DNA from: Silvibacterium acidisoli | GTDB lineage: Bacteria > Acidobacteriota > Terriglobia > Terriglobales > Acidobacteriaceae | Direction: 5' to 3' | DNA length: 64,000 bases | Assembly (NCBI GenBank): GCA_022870745.1 | Contig: CP085323.1 | Location: 4,092,001 to 4,156,000, forward strand | Translations under genes and position numbers: made by a program | Part shown: positions 27,860-37,227 of the stretch, one piece after another | Layout: each line of letters starts with the position of its first letter | Position numbering within the stretch: position 1 is the first letter of the stretch | The notes under the pieces: generated by a model | Seen by the model: only the letters and a program-made list of their open reading frames with translations | What the model was told of the DNA's origin: nothing | The model's database searches: none

Positions 27860-28495
27860 TTAGCCCTGGTACTTCCAGTTGCGCTGTTTGCCTTCGGCGA
27901 TCCACTCGACTGCCTGGGCGATTCTCTTGTCGCGTGTCTCTTCGCGCTTGGCCTCGGTGATCCACTCCATATATTCGCGACGATGAGAGGGGCTGAAGCC
28001 ATCGTATGTCTTCTGCGCTGCTTTGTTCTTCTTGAGAGCGTTCAGAAACTCTGCTGGTGGGGCGATCTCTGCCTTGGGCGGTTTGACGGAGCGCATTGCC
28101 TTCAGCGGATTGTTCAATCCTTCGGTGAGGTCCTTTGCTGCCTGCTGGAGAAGCCGCGCGATCTCCTTCGCGGTCGGCAGATCTTTAACGGAAGTGATGC
28201 GTCCAAAGGTTCCCATCGCCTCCGACGAATCGCGGCCGGTGGCCTTGATGGCCGATGCAACCTCAGTGTTCCAGATGCCAAAGGTGCAGTGCGCTTTGAA
28301 TGCCGAGAGATTGCAGAGAATCTTGCCGTTGTAGAGGAAAAACGGGCGTGACCACTTGATCTCTTCAGTGACCTGCGGCACGGCCTTGTGAATGACTTCG
28401 CGCAGGTGTTGGAGAATCGGCTGCGCAAAAGGTGCGGACTTCTCGATATAGGCATCGATGCGCGGGTCGCGGTTGAAGGTGTCGTTGGCTGCCAT
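27860..28495 (-). CDS. YdeI/OmpD-associated family protein with DUF1801 domain
   Basis: The 211-aa product has an N-terminal DUF1801-type domain (~20-120, with IKWSRPFFLYNGKILCNLSAFK) and a C-terminal YdeI helical tail with AKREETRDKRIAQAVEWIAEGK. The tail is the Bacteroidetes/actinobacterial 'YdeI' signature of regularly spaced Arg/Lys and Trp. The function of the family is poorly defined; a cytoplasmic protein is expected. First gene of a two-gene unit with the GNAT gene. Confidence 0.85.
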   Translation of the reverse strand: MAANDTFNRDPRIDAYIEKSAPFAQPILQHLREVIHKAVPQVTEEIKWSRPFFLYNGKILCNLSAFKAHCTFGIWNTEVASAIKATGRDSSEAMGTFGRITSVKDLPTAKEIARLLQQAAKDLTEGLNNPLKAMRSVKPPKAEIAPPAEFLNALKKNKAAQKTYDGFSPSHRREYMEWITEAKREETRDKRIAQAVEWIAEGKQRNWKYQG

Positions 28496-28521
28496 GGCGT
28501 GACGCGTCCATCATAGCTCCG

Positions 28522-30153
28522 ATGGCGGTCTGCAGGAAATTGCAGATGACGGGCAGAGAAAACCGGCCTACCATGCTGGCCATGGAAAGCTTTGCCGCGA
28601 AACAGTCATCGAGGCGGCCGTCGCGCGCGGCTGGCGACGTTGCGCGAAGAACGAAGGCAGAGCCTGCGCGCGTCCCGGGGCTTGTGCTCCCGCCGGGCCG
28701 CATTCCTGTGCATGCAAACGATGCTTTCAATGCCGGTGGCATGCGGCTGCAGCGCAAGCTGGCCGTGGGCGCGGTGAACGATCCGCTGGAAAGCGAGGCG
28801 GACGCGGTAGCGGATCGCGTGATGCGCGGAGTTCCAGTAGCGGCAGCGCAGGGCGCAGGTGTGCAGATGCTGCAACGGTGTGCTTGCGGTGGCGATGCAG
28901 GTCACGAATGCGACAGCTGCAAAAAGAATCGTGAAGACAAGCTGCAACGGAAGGCGGGCAGCGGCGGGTTGGTGCATGAGGCTCCGGACAGCGTGCATAC
29001 GGCGCTGCGTTCGCCGGGCAGTCCGCTAGACGAGTCAACGCAGAGTTGGATGGGGGCGCGTTTCGGCCTCGACTTTCGCCACGTGCGGATTCACGCCGAT
29101 GCAGCGGCCGCGGAGTCGGCGCGAGCAGTCAACGCGCTGGCCTACACGGTGGGGCGGGATATTGTTTTCGACAGCGGGCAGTACCGGCCGCAGAGCCATG
29201 AAGGACGGCGATTGCTGGCCCATGAGCTTTCGCACGTGGTGCAGCAGCAGGGTGGGCTGTTGCCGCGGGTGCAACGCGCCTGCCGTTCGGCGGCAGCGTG
29301 CGGCCTCGCGAGCGCGGGAAATGCCGCGGCATTCGGTCGCTCAGTCGAAGCGGAGAGCGAAGCACTCGCCGTCGCAAGCGGAGGCGTGGCCGTTGCGGGA
29401 GGACACGCCGATTGTAAGAAGCCGCGCCACGGAGACAGGGCAACCAACTTTGAAAAACTGGCGCTTACATCGGGACTTGGCGTGACGATGGATCCGGGCA
29501 TCGAGGGCTTCTTTCTCAACGCGTGCCTTTCGCCGCGCGACGGTGCGAACAACTCCGCCTGTTCGGATTTCCCCGGCGGAGCACCGGCGGGAACGAATCC
29601 TGCGAAGCAATGCGTGCAGATTCATACGACGGACGAAGACATGGCGACAGCGTTGCTTGCGAAACCCAAGCCTCTCGCGTTTGGGGATCTGAAGAACTTT
29701 CTATGGATCGCAGGAACGATCAAGCACGAGTCACAGCATCTCAGCTTCGATTCCCGCGCTGGCACGGTTGTGCCCGCGGCTCCTGATTGCAACATCAACA
29801 CGCCGGTTCCAAACGCGGGAGGAGCGCCGGTGGAATCGCTGTTGAGTGAGATCGCCGCAGAGACATCGGAGTTTGATGTCTACTTCAGGAACAGGAAGGC
29901 GAATCCTGGGAGGGGCAGCTCCCTCGCGACGGAGACTGAACTGCATGATGTGGCCACACGTGGCGGTGAAAATATTCTGGGCAACATCAAGGATATTCAG
30001 TGCGTCTGCAATTGCGATACGACAGCGAAGTTTGTAGAAGAGGTCTTCAACGATACGAGCAGCGCCTGGACACCCGATGAGAAGGCCGAATTCAAGAAAG
30101 CGATGACCGGTTTTCTGCCGAGCTTCTGGCCGAAATCGCTGCATCAGAGCTAA
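28522..30153 (+). CDS. DUF4157 (eCIS core-domain) protein with two HExxH motifs, toxin/effector-like
   Basis: Residue numbers are from the ATG at 28522; ATGs at 28573 and 28582 are equally possible. Features in order: an EADAVADRVM helix (~92-101), a Cys-rich stretch (Cys120, 122, 130, 133), then the DUF4157 domain (~175-243) with FGLDFRHVRIH, AYTVGRDIVF and LLAHELSHVVQQQ (HELSH at 234-238). The C-terminal half is not recognised, but carries a second HExxH, KHESQH (402-406), followed by LSEIAAETSEFD, a candidate third zinc ligand. DUF4157 domains are typical of cargo of extracellular contractile injection systems and other polymorphic toxins. No injection-system genes lie in this window. Convergent with, and overlapping by 4 bp, the AddA-like gene. 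Confidence 0.75.
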   Translation: MAVCRKLQMTGRENRPTMLAMESFAAKQSSRRPSRAAGDVARRTKAEPARVPGLVLPPGRIPVHANDAFNAGGMRLQRKLAVGAVNDPLESEADAVADRVMRGVPVAAAQGAGVQMLQRCACGGDAGHECDSCKKNREDKLQRKAGSGGLVHEAPDSVHTALRSPGSPLDESTQSWMGARFGLDFRHVRIHADAAAAESARAVNALAYTVGRDIVFDSGQYRPQSHEGRRLLAHELSHVVQQQGGLLPRVQRACRSAAACGLASAGNAAAFGRSVEAESEALAVASGGVAVAGGHADCKKPRHGDRATNFEKLALTSGLGVTMDPGIEGFFLNACLSPRDGANNSACSDFPGGAPAGTNPAKQCVQIHTTDEDMATALLAKPKPLAFGDLKNFLWIAGTIKHESQHLSFDSRAGTVVPAAPDCNINTPVPNAGGAPVESLLSEIAAETSEFDVYFRNRKANPGRGSSLATETELHDVATRGGENILGNIKDIQCVCNCDTTAKFVEEVFNDTSSAWTPDEKAEFKKAMTGFLPSFWPKSLHQS

Positions 30154-33100
30154 TCGTATTGCCACCAGTCGAACTTCGCGATGCGCGGATAATAGAGGCC
30201 CAGGCGAATCGGTGCGGATGGCCCCTCGATCTGGCGCAGGATGCCCGCATAGCCCCTCAGCTGAGGCGAGTAGTACTGTCGCTGACGCAGGAGAAAGTCT
30301 TCCAGCGCCTCACCGGCGGGCGTGCTCATCTTGTAGTCGATGATCCAGAGATGATCCTCTCCTGCCTGGCCAGGTTCAGCGCCTGCGCGGAAGAGGCGAT
30401 CGGCGCGCAGGGTCTTGAGTCCATTTTCGAGCCAGCCCGTCCATGAGATTTCCGATTGTGCGTCCTTGTGTGCGGCCAGAATCCATTGGCCTGTCGTGTC
30501 CGCGGAACAGAGTGTTACCGCATCGACAACTTCTTTTACTGCTTCTTCGAGTGCGCGTCCACTGAGGGCGCTGCGGCGCAGGAGGTTACGGGCCTGTGCG
30601 GGAACCGGCAGACTGCGCGCGCCGTTCGCCAGCTGATCGAAGATCGCGTGTACGGCATTGCCGACAGCGCGGGCGCGGCGAGAGCCTTCAGGACGCTTGA
30701 ATGCAGGCCCGGCAATTTCTGTAACAGCGGTGGTGGCTTGTTGTGGTTCGGCTTCAACGGTAGCAGGCGCGGGCAGGCGATGAAGGGTGAGTTTGCCGGA
30801 CTCGACCGTGGCCGCAAGTTCGATGCTCTCTGCCGCGGAAGGCTCTGGAAAGGGAAGCAGGTTGCTCTCGGCCTCGTCCTCTGATCGGCCTTCGAAGGCG
30901 GCCACGAACCTGTCTTCAAAGGCCGGCCACGCGATGGCGAGGAGGCTGCGCGAGTGTTCGGCACGGATGCCTTCTTTACCGGCGACCGCCGCCCCCAGCA
31001 GGTGAAGCTCGCGGCGCGCGCGTGTGCAGGCGACGTAGAGCAGGCGCTTCGACTCTTCGTCGAGCCGCTGCTGGCGCTGCTTCTGAATCCATTGATAGGT
31101 CGGATGAGTGCTGCTGCCGCGTGTGCTGATCGGCGCCAACAGCATCTCCGACCGGCCTCCGGGCGCGCAGCGCTCAAGCGATGTGAGCAGGGGTGAGCCG
31201 TCCATGGCGGGCTTGCGGTCGAGGCCTGGAACGATAACAACTTCGAAGCCGAGCCCCTTGGACTTGTGAATGGTCATCAGCTGCACACCGGCGCGTTCGC
31301 TGACGGAGGGGTCCGGGTGTGCATAGAGGGTGTTGAATGCGGCGGCGAAATCTTCTGTGAGAGCGGCCATGCCGTCGGGCGCGACCTCATCGAGCATGGA
31401 GAAGAAGACCTGTACGTTTTCATGCGCGATGGTGTCCAGGCACTCGGGGCCGCCAAGGGTGCGCCATGTACGCTCGATCCATGTAGAGAAGGACGAGGCG
31501 TGTGGGCCATGGAAGCGGGTTGCAAGCGCCTGTTTCAGAACCTTGACCGTCCGTTGAGCGCGCGTTGCGGAATCGTCATCGAGCAGGGAGATGTTCTGCT
31601 CGATCAACTCAAGCATGGGGCGCCGTCTTGCGGCGCGGTTGTCTCCGCCGCTGAGCGCGTGCAGGGCATGCAGCGGCAGCCCGCACCACGGTGCACGCAA
31701 CACGGCGAGCCATGCCACGCGATCCATCGGATGCAGCAAGGCGCGGGTGAGCGAGAGCAGGTCCTGCAGCTCCTGCCGCTCGGTAAGGGTTTCGATTTCG
31801 ACGGCGCGGAAGGGAATGCCGCGTTGGCGCAGGAGGCGAATGATCTTCGCAAGATGCTGACGAGCACGCACGAGCACAGCGACGCGATATTCGCTTCCGG
31901 ATGCGAGCGCCTGTGCGATGACGGGCAGGTGGTCTTCGATAATGCTTGCGACCTGCTGCGCTTCGCCTTCACGCGCGTCATTTTTCTCCTGCTCAGCAGC
32001 AGCATTCTCGGCGCTGCCAAGCACCTGCGGGTACACCTGAACCGCTTCGATGGGCAAGGCTTCTTCCGCGGCATACGAGGCCTCGAAGGCGACGGATGCT
32101 GCATTGACGTTCCGAGAGAAGATGGTTTCGAAGATGCTGTTCCAATGATCGGTGAGCCCGCTGTGCGAGCGGAAGTTTGTGGTCAGCCGCAGCTGTTCGC
32201 ACTCGAGAAGAAAGTCCTCGGAGCCGATGCCATTTTGTTCGACTTCCGTGAAGAGTTCTACTTCGGCCTGCCGGAACATGTAGATCGACTGCATGGGATC
32301 GCCGACAAGAAAGCCTGTGCGTGCGTCACCCGCATCCCATGCGCGGATCAGCTGCCGGATGAGGTCGTGCTGCGAGCGCGAGGTGTCCTGGAACTCATCG
32401 ACCAGCAGGTGGCGGATGTTGCCGCTGATGAGGAGCAGCGCGTCGGGGTCGGCGTCTTTGAGAACCTGCCGCGCGGCGAGTCCGACTTCGACAAAGTCTA
32501 CCTCGTTACGCTCAGCGAACAGCACGCGGAGATGAGCGATCGCGTAACGCAGCGTGGCGAAGAAGTGACGGATTGTCTCCCACTGTTCCTCTGTGTAGCC
32601 GGGCAACGGCAGAGACTCGAAGCTACAGAGCACTTCGCGCAGACCGTCGATGCGGCCGAGCTCTTCGAGAAGCTTGCCCATGGCCTGCTTCTTTGTCTTT
32701 TGCTCAGCGGGGAAGCCGTGATTCTTGTTGATGCCGCCAGGCTTGCGCCACTCGCCTTCGCTGGTCAGCAGGAAATGCGCAACGCACTTCCAGTGCTCGA
32801 CGCTCATGCTGCCGGGCGAAGGCACGGTGAAGATGCCGGTGAGTCCGGCGAGCCTGTCATTGCCGTTATCGCAGGCGAAGTTTGCCAGCTCGAAAAGGGT
32901 ATTAGCAAGCAGCGGCTGCGAGCTGAGATAGCCGTGAGCGATCGAACAGACCTTCTTCACCTCATCGCGAAAGGGTTGTTCGAGTTCGTGACGCAGGTCG
33001 TCGTTCAGCTCGGCGGTAAGAAGGCTCCCCCACTGGTCGCGACGCGCGAGCATGCCGGTGACGAGGCGCTCGCAATCGGCAAGATTGTTGTCGCGCATGG

Positions 33101-33623
33101 CGAGCATGTGCGACACGGATTCAGCTGCGGGCGTGTTGCTGCCAAGCATGGCGAGCGTGCGACGTGCGGCGAGGGCGTAGAGCGGTGCCGCGTGTTCGGT
33201 CGGAGTGAGCCGTCCACCCATGCGCGAGAGCAGCGGCTGGCCGTGCGCGATGCGCAGGCAGAGCGAATCGATGGTCTCGACATTCAAGCGATGCGGCTGT
33301 TCGAGCAGCCGCCATCCGCGCTCGGCAGAGTGGGCCAGCGCGGCGCGCGCGAGGGTGATGGTCTGGCCTTCATCGATGGACGGCTCGGTGCGCGCGGCGG
33401 CCTCAAGCTGCTTCAGGATGCGGGCGCGCATCTCTGCCGTTGCTGCGCGCGTGAAGGTGATGGCGAGAATCTCTTCCGGCTCATCGACGATGGCGAGCAG
33501 GCGCAGGAAGCGGCTGGTAAGCAGAGCCGTCTTACCCGAGCCTGCGGGTGCGCGCACGATAAAGTTGCGCGATGGATCGAGAGCTTCTTCGCGTTGCTTG
33601 AGGTCGCGGATCGGTTCAGGCAT
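30150..33623 (-). CDS. addA: AddA-type UvrD helicase/nuclease, double-strand break repair
   Basis: The 1157-aa protein begins with a Q-motif and Walker A APAGSGKT (residues 25-32) of superfamily 1A helicases. It has DEFQDTSRSQ (Walker B), a VGDPMQSIYMFR motif, and motif V/VI elements (LMTIHKSKGLGFEVV, YVACTRARRELH). The C-terminal nuclease domain has IDYK (Asp1096, Lys1098) and QLRGYA, the RecB-type active site. AddA unwinds and cuts DNA at breaks before recombination. Its ATG overlaps the upstream AddB-like gene by 8 nt, giving an addB-addA order. I see nothing truncated. Confidence 0.88.
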   Translation of the reverse strand: MPEPIRDLKQREEALDPSRNFIVRAPAGSGKTALLTSRFLRLLAIVDEPEEILAITFTRAATAEMRARILKQLEAAARTEPSIDEGQTITLARAALAHSAERGWRLLEQPHRLNVETIDSLCLRIAHGQPLLSRMGGRLTPTEHAAPLYALAARRTLAMLGSNTPAAESVSHMLAMRDNNLADCERLVTGMLARRDQWGSLLTAELNDDLRHELEQPFRDEVKKVCSIAHGYLSSQPLLANTLFELANFACDNGNDRLAGLTGIFTVPSPGSMSVEHWKCVAHFLLTSEGEWRKPGGINKNHGFPAEQKTKKQAMGKLLEELGRIDGLREVLCSFESLPLPGYTEEQWETIRHFFATLRYAIAHLRVLFAERNEVDFVEVGLAARQVLKDADPDALLLISGNIRHLLVDEFQDTSRSQHDLIRQLIRAWDAGDARTGFLVGDPMQSIYMFRQAEVELFTEVEQNGIGSEDFLLECEQLRLTTNFRSHSGLTDHWNSIFETIFSRNVNAASVAFEASYAAEEALPIEAVQVYPQVLGSAENAAAEQEKNDAREGEAQQVASIIEDHLPVIAQALASGSEYRVAVLVRARQHLAKIIRLLRQRGIPFRAVEIETLTERQELQDLLSLTRALLHPMDRVAWLAVLRAPWCGLPLHALHALSGGDNRAARRRPMLELIEQNISLLDDDSATRAQRTVKVLKQALATRFHGPHASSFSTWIERTWRTLGGPECLDTIAHENVQVFFSMLDEVAPDGMAALTEDFAAAFNTLYAHPDPSVSERAGVQLMTIHKSKGLGFEVVIVPGLDRKPAMDGSPLLTSLERCAPGGRSEMLLAPISTRGSSTHPTYQWIQKQRQQRLDEESKRLLYVACTRARRELHLLGAAVAGKEGIRAEHSRSLLAIAWPAFEDRFVAAFEGRSEDEAESNLLPFPEPSAAESIELAATVESGKLTLHRLPAPATVEAEPQQATTAVTEIAGPAFKRPEGSRRARAVGNAVHAIFDQLANGARSLPVPAQARNLLRRSALSGRALEEAVKEVVDAVTLCSADTTGQWILAAHKDAQSEISWTGWLENGLKTLRADRLFRAGAEPGQAGEDHLWIIDYKMSTPAGEALEDFLLRQRQYYSPQLRGYAGILRQIEGPSAPIRLGLYYPRIAKFDWWQYD

Positions 33624-36276
33624 CGGCTTCCTCCAAAAGATCGACTTCGCCAGCTTCGGCAGGCTCGCCGCTTAGCTCGGCAATGCGGCAGAGCGATGGC
33701 AGTGCGCAGTAGCGGCAGGTGCTGCGCCCGTTCTTGGGTGCGACGCGCGCCTCGCCGTGAAGAAACTCGTCCGCGAGCGAGAGCAGTGCGCTGGTCCAGC
33801 CTTCATGCATGGCGTGCGTGTAAGGCTCTTTAACCAGGCCGCTGCGTGGAGTCAGCGAGGCATTGAGCTGTTCTTTCGCGTTGGCGATGTTGCCGCTGAA
33901 CTTGCTGTCCCCGGTGCGGATCTGCGCGAAGAGCGCACCGATCACACGTTCGACGTTGCCGAAGACGGCGTAGAGCGGCAGCTGTGGTTCGTCGGGGCGT
34001 TCGCTCTTCCACGCGGAAGGCGATACGAGTCCGGTCTTGTAGTCGATGAGCAGGTGCCCGTCGCCGACGCGGTCGATGCGGTCGGCGCGAAGGCGCAGGT
34101 TGAGTCCGCCGACGTTTACATTGCGCAGGTCCTGTTCAGTTGCTTCGACCTCGAATGGTTGTCGTTCGGCCTCCCCGCGCAGCCATTCGCCCAGCAGCGT
34201 ATGCAGGCGATTCTTCTCAAGAGCGAGATAAGCATCAGACCATTCGTCGTGCGGCTTTTCTTCAGCGAAGGCATTCTTGATGGCTTCATCGAGGAAGATA
34301 TCGAGTTCGCCTTCGCGGATGGTCGTCACGAGCGCGTCATGTGTAGCGAGACCATCTTTTGCAGGCGACCACACGTACTCGAGCACGGCGTGGAGCAGGC
34401 TGCCGCGGCGTGCGGGCGTCAGTCCCCAGTCGGTGCGGTTGAGCGGCTCTGCTCCGAGGCGGATGTTTGCGAAGGCGCGAAAGGGGCATGCTGCCTGATC
34501 GCGAATGACCTCGGAGCCTCCGGCACTTTGCTCGATCGGCCAGGGAATGGCGGCCGAGCCTTCGGTGACGGTTTCGAGTTTCGGCTTGATGCGCTCCGGC
34601 TTTTCTTCGGGCTGCTTCTGCCACTCTCCGGTGCGATCCAGCAGTGGCGAGGGCCGCTGTTCGCCGTCGGCGTTGAGCTCGCCGTAGCTCACAAAGACGA
34701 CCGGAGCGCTGCCCAGGATGCGGGCGGTGACGATCCCGGCATACTCGAGGTCAGCTTCGGGTGAGGCATAGGGCATGCGCTGGCGGCGCTGCAATTCTCC
34801 AGGCAGAAGTGGATGCATGCTGCCGCGTGCCGGCCACTTCTGATCGTCTGCCCCGAGAAACCACAAGGCATCGAAGTGCTGCCCCGAGGCTTCGAGCGCA
34901 CCCATCACCTGTATTGGCGCACCAAGTGATTCGGGCGCGAAGATGGTCTCGCGGGCCTGTTCGCCGAGGATGAAGAGGAAGTCGCGGTAACTGATTCTTG
35001 CGCCGTCGAAGTCCAGTAGCGCAACTTCGTTCAGAAGCCGCTCCCACGCGGTCTGTGCCTGGTAGAAGAGCGAATCGTTCTGCGCGTTTCCGGGCCAGCC
35101 TGCGCGATCGAGCAGCGGCTGCACCAGGTCGGCCCACGTGCCTGCGGTGCGCTCGTCGTTGAAGCGGGCGGCGGAGTCGAGTGCTGATTTTAGTGCATCC
35201 TGTGTCGCGACAGGCAGCCGGTTGCGGCGCAGCAGGTCTGCGAGATCGATCTCGATGGAAAGCGAATCGGCGTTGCGCAGAGATGCGTCAAAGACGGCGT
35301 GGGGCAGGTAGTCGGCCTGCTTGCCGAGGAAGCCCGAGAGCAGCAGCCATGTGACCTCCTCTTCTTCAAGCGGTGAGGTCATCCAACGCAGCAGTAAGAG
35401 CGCGGCGCGGATCAGCGGCACGTCGCCAAGCGGTTGGCCGAGCGAGAACTCCCACGGTAGCGGTTGTGTGACGAAGAGACTGTCACTTGCAGGTGCGAGT
35501 ATGCGGCGGAAGATCCGATCAACGACCGGGCGAACCGCGCCGACATCCGGTACGATGACGCCGAGCCGCGCAGCAGGATTCTGCACGAGTTGCTGTTTAA
35601 GAAAACGAGCACAGGCGTTTGCTTCCTGCGCGAGATCGGTAGCGCAGATGTGCTCGGCTTCCGTGGCTTCCGGCAGCGAAGCGTAGACGATCCTTGTGCC
35701 GCGTGAATGAATCGCTTCGAGCAGGCCTTGATCCGCAGGAGCCATCCGTTCGAAGCCGGCGAGCACAATTTCTGCGGGCAGTGGTACGGAGAGCGATGCA
35801 GCGAGCCTTAGCGGCAGATGCGAGGCGCTCAGCCAGTTCTGACGCGAACATTCGCGGTCGAAGTTTTCCGCCCAGACGCGGAAGTGGTCGGCATCTGTCT
35901 TGCCCCATGGATAGCGGCGCTCGTCGTGCGCGTCGTAATCAGAGAGCAGTGCATAGGCAGACTGGGCAAGTGCGGCCATACTCTCCGGCGAGACAAGCTG
36001 CCCGGCATCGGCGCGCAGCATGCGCAGCCATACGCGGCGTTCCTGGAGCGGTGTGAGGACGAGCGGCGGATCGGCTTCGAGGGCAGATTGCTGCTGCCAC
36101 AAGCCTGCGACGAAGGCGTCCCATGACTCGATTGCCGGAGATGCGAAGACAGCGCGCCCGGCCTCGCGCTGGCGCACGGCATACTCGCGGCGCAGCCAGT
36201 GCGCGGCGCGTACGTTCGCGGTGAGGATGGCCGCGCCGGATGCAAAAGCCGATTCGATTTCGTGAGGAAGCTGCAT
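33616..36276 (-). CDS. addB: AddB-type PD-(D/E)XK nuclease subunit with Fe-S motif
   Basis: The 886-aa protein lacks an intact Walker A, as expected for a scaffold helicase-like subunit. Its C-terminal RecB-family nuclease has LLIDYKTG (Asp745, Lys747) and QLPLYA. A Cys in ACPFRAF (Cys597) and three Cys in CRYCALPSLC (854, 857, 863) match the iron-sulphur 'staple' that encloses AddB-type nuclease domains. It should partner the AddA-like helicase encoded directly downstream. It is shorter than Bacillus AddB (~1166 aa), within the range of proteobacterial-type AddB. Confidence 0.83.
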   Translation of the reverse strand: MQLPHEIESAFASGAAILTANVRAAHWLRREYAVRQREAGRAVFASPAIESWDAFVAGLWQQQSALEADPPLVLTPLQERRVWLRMLRADAGQLVSPESMAALAQSAYALLSDYDAHDERRYPWGKTDADHFRVWAENFDRECSRQNWLSASHLPLRLAASLSVPLPAEIVLAGFERMAPADQGLLEAIHSRGTRIVYASLPEATEAEHICATDLAQEANACARFLKQQLVQNPAARLGVIVPDVGAVRPVVDRIFRRILAPASDSLFVTQPLPWEFSLGQPLGDVPLIRAALLLLRWMTSPLEEEEVTWLLLSGFLGKQADYLPHAVFDASLRNADSLSIEIDLADLLRRNRLPVATQDALKSALDSAARFNDERTAGTWADLVQPLLDRAGWPGNAQNDSLFYQAQTAWERLLNEVALLDFDGARISYRDFLFILGEQARETIFAPESLGAPIQVMGALEASGQHFDALWFLGADDQKWPARGSMHPLLPGELQRRQRMPYASPEADLEYAGIVTARILGSAPVVFVSYGELNADGEQRPSPLLDRTGEWQKQPEEKPERIKPKLETVTEGSAAIPWPIEQSAGGSEVIRDQAACPFRAFANIRLGAEPLNRTDWGLTPARRGSLLHAVLEYVWSPAKDGLATHDALVTTIREGELDIFLDEAIKNAFAEEKPHDEWSDAYLALEKNRLHTLLGEWLRGEAERQPFEVEATEQDLRNVNVGGLNLRLRADRIDRVGDGHLLIDYKTGLVSPSAWKSERPDEPQLPLYAVFGNVERVIGALFAQIRTGDSKFSGNIANAKEQLNASLTPRSGLVKEPYTHAMHEGWTSALLSLADEFLHGEARVAPKNGRSTCRYCALPSLCRIAELSGEPAEAGEVDLLEEADA

Positions 36277-36312
36277 CGATGGGGAAGGTTCCTCCTAAGT
36301 GTAAACTGAAGG

Positions 36313-37227
36313 GTGAACCGGTATAAATGGCTGCTTCAGGGCTGCTTTGCCACGGCCCTCATCCTTGGAGGGCTGGGGTGCCATGGCGGCTCCCAGAGCT
36401 CTTCGCAGAGCGACGTCAAGCAATATCATGTGCGCGGCGTAGTGGTTTCTACCGATGCCTCCAAGGGCTCGGTCACGCTGGATGGCGACGCCATCCCCGG
36501 CTACATGGAAGCCATGATCATGCCGTATCAGCTGAAGAATCCCACGATCATCAGCGAGCTGCATCCGGGCGATACGATTACGGCGACGCTGCTGGCTTCG
36601 AACGACAGCGACGTGCTGGATGAGATCGACGTCATCAAGCAGGCGAAGGCCGATTATGTGCCCCCTGTGACGTATCACCCGCTCGATCCAGGTACGCCTG
36701 TTCCCGATTTCAAGTTGCTGAACCAGAGTGACCGTACGATTCACCTGGGGCAGTTTCGCGGAAAGATCCTGCTCATCACATTTATCTATACCCGCTGTCC
36801 GCTGGCGGATTACTGCCCGCGCATGAGCCGCAATTTTGCGGAGCTGGACCGGGCGCTGGCGAAGGACCCGGCACTGTATGCGAAGACGCATCTGCTGAGC
36901 GTGAGCTTCGACCCCAAGTACGACACGCCCGCGGTGCTGAAGAGTTATGGCGGCAGCTACACGGGCAAATTCACGCAGGAAAAGTTCGAGCATTGGGACT
37001 TCGCCGCTCCGCAGGAGAAGGAGCTCCCTGATGTGCTGAAGTTCTTTGTGCTCGGCGTCACTCCGGAGAAGGACAAGACAATTACCCACTCGCTTTCAAC
37101 GATTGTGGTGGGGCCGGACGGCAAGGTGGCGAAGTGGTACGGCACGAATGACTGGACCCCCGATGAATTGCTGAAAGACGTGAAAGAATTGGACGCGAAG
37201 AACGTTGCGGAGAACAAAGGTAGATGA
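36313..37227 (+). CDS. Copper lipoprotein: CusF-like domain fused to SCO1/SenC
   Basis: A GTG start gives a lipoprotein signal with lipobox LGGLGC (Cys23). Residues ~38-95 resemble the CusF copper-binding barrel (IPGYMEAMIMPY, LHPGDTITATLL). Residues ~125-295 form a SCO1/SenC thioredoxin fold with CPLADYC (Cys162, Cys168) and the copper-ligand His259 (KTITHSL). SCO proteins deliver copper to the CuA site of cytochrome oxidase or reduce its cysteines. The cysteines are spaced CX5C rather than the canonical CX3C. The stop overlaps the gluconokinase start by 4 nt. The neighbouring copper genes at 57-63 kb make copper handling the likely role. Confidence 0.87.
   Translation: MNRYKWLLQGCFATALILGGLGCHGGSQSSSQSDVKQYHVRGVVVSTDASKGSVTLDGDAIPGYMEAMIMPYQLKNPTIISELHPGDTITATLLASNDSDVLDEIDVIKQAKADYVPPVTYHPLDPGTPVPDFKLLNQSDRTIHLGQFRGKILLITFIYTRCPLADYCPRMSRNFAELDRALAKDPALYAKTHLLSVSFDPKYDTPAVLKSYGGSYTGKFTQEKFEHWDFAAPQEKELPDVLKFFVLGVTPEKDKTITHSLSTIVVGPDGKVAKWYGTNDWTPDELLKDVKELDAKNVAENKGR

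Noticed and set aside
31266-33833. Long plus-strand open frame (855 aa) opposite addA
   Set aside because: Antisense to the AddA-like helicase, with no domain or ribosome-binding site; typical GC-rich shadow.
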